Origin: Aureococcus anophagefferens
Lineage: Eukaryota > Sar > Pelagophyceae > Pelagomonadales > Pelagomonadaceae
Direction: 5' to 3'
Length of the DNA: 64,000 bases
NCBI RefSeq assembly: GCF_000186865.1
Contig: NW_008705572.1
Coordinates: forward strand, 579,384 to 643,383
Of the stretch, positions 61,213 through 64,000 are shown in pieces. Position numbers and translations under genes: made by a program. Each line of letters opens with the position of its first letter. Position 1 is the stretch's first letter. The notes under the pieces are model-generated. The model was not told the origin of the DNA, did not search any database, and saw nothing but the letters and a program-made list of their open reading frames with translations.

Positions 61213-64000
61213 CTACGACCCGCCGTCCTCCCACGTCGCCCCCAGGTCGAGGTCCGCGAGGAGGTGGTCGACGACGACGCCGTCGCGCTCCACGCCGAGC
61301 ACGACGCCCTCGAAGCCCTCGACGTAGGACACGTAGCAGCGGCTGACCGCGGCCCAGTCCGCCTGGTCGTCGTCGCCCTCGAGCTTGAGCCGCCGGCCGA
61401 CGTGCCTCGCGCGCGCGGCGGCCTCGTCGGGCGCCGCCGTCGGCAGCGAGCCGTCGTCCGGGAGCACGACGACCTCGTCGCCGGGCCAGGGCTCCGTGAA
61501 CGTCGTCGCCGGGTCGTCGTCGTAGCGCACGTCGATGGAGCTTTCGCCGCGCGCGACGACGGTGCCGAAGTACCAGCCCCAGAGCGGGCCGCCGCTCGCC
61601 GAGCCGTCGTCGACGACGAACCGCGTCCGCACGCGGTCGCCCGCGCCCGCGTCGAAGTCGGGGGCGTCGTGGCGCCGCGTCTCGCGGCAGTGCAGCGCGC
61701 CCACGTAGCCCTCGAGGCGGCAGGCCGCGCAGGGCTTGCGCCGCTTCCGGCGGCTCGCGCCCTCGGCGCTCCGCAGCGCGGCCTCCGGGAGGAGCACGAG
61801 CGTCTTCGCGAGGAGCGTCGCCTTGCGCGTGAGCGCGGCGCCGCGCGCGATGTGGGGCAAGCGGCCGTTCTCCGGGGACAGCGCGTCGACGTCGAAGCGG
61901 TCGCAGATCTCGTCGACGGTCTCCTGGCCCTCGCAGCGGTAGTACGCGCGGCCGTCGCCGTCGACCAGGACCTCGCCGCCCAGGATCTCGAGCGCCGCGC
62001 GCGGCGGCACGAGCGGCGGCTTGGACGCGTCCCAGGCGCCGCCCGGGAGCGCGAGGCGGTCGCCGGCGACGACGGCGTCGTAGGCCGTGCGGATGGGCCG
62101 CTCGCGGCCGGAGTTCGTCGCCGCGAGGCTTCGCGCCGCGTTGATCTTCAGCGCGCGGCACGCGAAGTCGACGGACTCGCCCTCGCGCGCCGTGTAGCGC
62201 CAGCCCCGCCCGTCGTAGAAGAAGGCGACCTCGCCCGCGCCGCCCGCCGCGCGCCGCAAACCGTCGCCGGCGACGACGGCCTCGACGACGGCCGCGGCGT
62301 CCGCGGGCCGCGGCGCGGGCGGCTCGGGCCGCCGCCGCTTCCGCGGCGCCGCGCCGCCGGCGTCCATGCGCCGCGCGCCGAGGTTCGCCGCCCGCGGCCG
62401 CGCGGGCGGCCACTCGGCCTCGTCGGCGAGGATCGCGCGCAGCGTCCGCCGGGGCACGTGCGCGCGGCACCAGAAGCACGTAAAGTCGAAGTCCTTGAGC
62501 CGCTCGAGGCAGGGCCCGCAGGCCGTCTTCCCGCAGCAGCGCAGCGTCGCCAGCGGGCGCTCCTCGGCGCAGACCTCGCAGACGCCCGCGGCCCGGCCCG
62601 TCGGGATCTCCGCGTCGCCGAGGAGCCGCGCGAGCTCGTCGTCGCCGCCGAAGTCGCCCGCGCGCGGCGACCGGGGCCGCGCGCGCTCGCAGGTGTGGCG
62701 CTCCTTCTTCCCGCGGCACGCGCGGCACGCGGGCTCGGGCGGCGGCACGAAGGTGCCCAGCAGCTCGTGCGCCGGCGGCGCCGGCGCCGGCGCCGGCGCC
62801 GGCGCCGCGGCCGCGGCCGCGCCGGCCGCGAGCGTCAGCCAGAGGCGGCTCGCGGCCTCGTAGCGCTCGAGCTTCGACCCCCAGACGTCGCCCGCGCCGG
62901 GCGGCGGCGCCTCGTCCGGCGCCGGGGCCGCCGCGGGGGGCTCCGCGCGCGGCGAGGGGGCGGGCTTGCCGGGGAAGCGCCACGCCGCCGCCGCCTCGGG
63001 CGCCGCGCGCCGCGCGGCGAGTTCGGCCTCGTAGATGAGGTCGAAGAAGTGGTAGGGCCGCCGCTCGGGCAGGACGAAGGACCCCGCCGGCAGCGGGAAC
63101 GGCTCCGGCACCGCCTCCGCCTTCGGAGCCTCCTCCGCCTCCGGCTCCGCGTCCGCCTCCTCCTCGGGCTCGGGCTTGGGCCGCTTCCGCGGGGACCGCG
63201 GCGCCTCGGCGCGGTCCCGCTTCGCCGCCCGCGCGAGGCGGAGCTCCTCGTCGTGGAGCTGCGCCGCGAGCCGCGCGTCCTCCGTCGCCACCGCCGCCGC
63301 GCGCCGCGACGGCCGCCGCGCGCGGCCCGCGGCCTCGACCTCGCGCGCCAACGCCGCGTCGTCCTCGTCGGCGTCGTCCTCGGCGTCGTCCTCGTCGGCG
63401 TCGTCCTCGTCGGCGTCGGCGGCGTCGGCCTCGGCCTCGGCGTCGGCGACCTCGGCGTCGCCGGCGGCGTCGCCGGCGGCGTCCGCGGGCGCCGCCGCCA
63501 CGACGGTGACGCTCGCGTCCGGGAAGTGCACGGTCTCCTCGTCGCCGTCGTCGTAGACGATGCGCGCGCGGTTCGGGCCGAGGCGCTCGGCGACGGTGCC
63601 CGCGTAGCGGACGCCGTCGTCGAAGCGCGTCTCGACCCGCGCGCCCGGCGGCGGCGCGGCGAGTCGCGAGCTCCGCCGCGAGCCCTCGCGCCGCGGCCGG
63701 CCGCGGGGCGGCAGGCGCGACTCGCCGCGCCGCGCGGCGGCGTCGGCGAGGGGATTGCCGCTCGCGCCGGCGCGCCGCGAGAAGCCGCGCTCCTCGAGCT
63801 CCTCGGGCGCGGCCGAGCGCTCGACGAACGCGTCGCGCGCCGGCAGTTTCAGGCCCGCGCACGCGACGCGGACCTCGACGACGCCGTAGCCAAAGGGGCA
63901 GACGCGCGGCTTGGTCTCCAGGACGCGCCGGCGCCGCGAGTAGGGCCGCCGGCTCAGCGCGCCCGCGAACCAGGGCACGCCGTCGTCCTCGGACGACGAC
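61213..64000 (-). CDS. Tudor-like / RING chromatin-type protein, 5' end off window
   Basis: The frame is open to the right edge (SEDDGVPWFAGALSRRPYSR), so the start is missing; at least 925 residues are present. A Tudor-like segment (ARVETRFDDGVRYAGTVAER ... RIVYDDGDEETVHFPD) is followed by a long acidic repeat of DEDDAEDD type. CRACRGKKERHTC is a CCHC motif shared with the gene at 27378. A RING-type finger (CEVCAEERPLATLRCCGKTAC, then CLERLKDFDFTCFWC) follows. CAACRLEGYVGALHC and a second Tudor-like unit (DVRYDDDPATTFTEPWPGDE) lie near the C-terminus. It is probably nuclear, possibly a ubiquitin ligase reading histone marks; that role is inference. Confidence 0.7.
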   Translation of the reverse strand, partial: SSSEDDGVPWFAGALSRRPYSRRRRVLETKPRVCPFGYGVVEVRVACAGLKLPARDAFVERSAAPEELEERGFSRRAGASGNPLADAAARRGESRLPPRGRPRREGSRRSSRLAAPPPGARVETRFDDGVRYAGTVAERLGPNRARIVYDDGDEETVHFPDASVTVVAAAPADAAGDAAGDAEVADAEAEADAADADEDDADEDDAEDDADEDDAALAREVEAAGRARRPSRRAAAVATEDARLAAQLHDEELRLARAAKRDRAEAPRSPRKRPKPEPEEEADAEPEAEEAPKAEAVPEPFPLPAGSFVLPERRPYHFFDLIYEAELAARRAAPEAAAAWRFPGKPAPSPRAEPPAAAPAPDEAPPPGAGDVWGSKLERYEAASRLWLTLAAGAAAAAAPAPAPAPAPPAHELLGTFVPPPEPACRACRGKKERHTCERARPRSPRAGDFGGDDELARLLGDAEIPTGRAAGVCEVCAEERPLATLRCCGKTACGPCLERLKDFDFTCFWCRAHVPRRTLRAILADEAEWPPARPRAANLGARRMDAGGAAPRKRRRPEPPAPRPADAAAVVEAVVAGDGLRRAAGGAGEVAFFYDGRGWRYTAREGESVDFACRALKINAARSLAATNSGRERPIRTAYDAVVAGDRLALPGGAWDASKPPLVPPRAALEILGGEVLVDGDGRAYYRCEGQETVDEICDRFDVDALSPENGRLPHIARGAALTRKATLLAKTLVLLPEAALRSAEGASRRKRRKPCAACRLEGYVGALHCRETRRHDAPDFDAGAGDRVRTRFVVDDGSASGGPLWGWYFGTVVARGESSIDVRYDDDPATTFTEPWPGDEVVVLPDDGSLPTAAPDEAAARARHVGRRLKLEGDDDQADWAAVSRCYVSYVEGFEGVVLGVERDGVVVDHLLADLDLGATWEDGGS

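Overview
The window looks like nuclear DNA of a GC-rich unicellular stramenopile alga. It is most consistent with a pelagophyte such as Aureococcus anophagefferens, although that is inferred from gene content and sequence style, not proven. The evidence is eukaryotic gene content (CLP1, TRAPPC13, a cyclin, an OSCA/TMEM63 channel, a BTB-BACK protein, type III glutamine synthetase), very strong G/C preference at codon third positions, short introns, signal-plus-transit leaders that suit a secondary plastid, an in-frame-TGA selenoprotein, and MITE-like introner elements. A 211-base run of N (43793-44003) marks an assembly gap, and several one-base frame breaks suggest either indel errors or decaying genes.

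Layout. 1-6 kb: a disrupted secreted-protein gene, a Golgi-type O-fucosyltransferase with two introners, a sulfotransferase-like gene and two small genes. 6-19 kb: a TPR/MYND protein, a plastid-targeted membrane protein, a truncated aminotransferase, an HNH-like protein with an introner, a divergent methyltransferase/CLP1 pair, and a secreted GDS esterase. 19-31 kb: TRAPPC13, a WD40 array, unknown membrane and mitochondrial proteins, a vWA protein, and a large nuclear protein combining a GNAT-like domain, CCHC motifs and an AT-hook. 31-44 kb: two unknown small genes, an OSCA channel, a cyclin, a PB1-kinase-WD40 fusion and a J-domain/rhodanese fusion. 44-64 kb: a BASS transporter cut by the gap, a myristoylated Cys-rich protein, a papain-type protease, a 2OG oxygenase, an ankyrin protein, a coiled-coil protein, glutamine synthetase III with an introner, BTB-BACK, a plastid membrane protein, a SelW-like selenoprotein and a Tudor/RING chromatin-type protein that runs off the right edge.

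No operon or pathway cluster is evident. Genes are packed tightly and alternate in strand, with several convergent stop codons only 5-70 bases apart. The strongest shared theme is intron biology. Six related elements (192-203 bp) each sit exactly at an intron. The host target duplication supplies the 5' splice site (GT or GC) and the element supplies the 3' AG. About 9 of the 20 introns I could place by reading frame need a GC donor. All introns are inferred from frame continuity and motifs; no transcript evidence was available.
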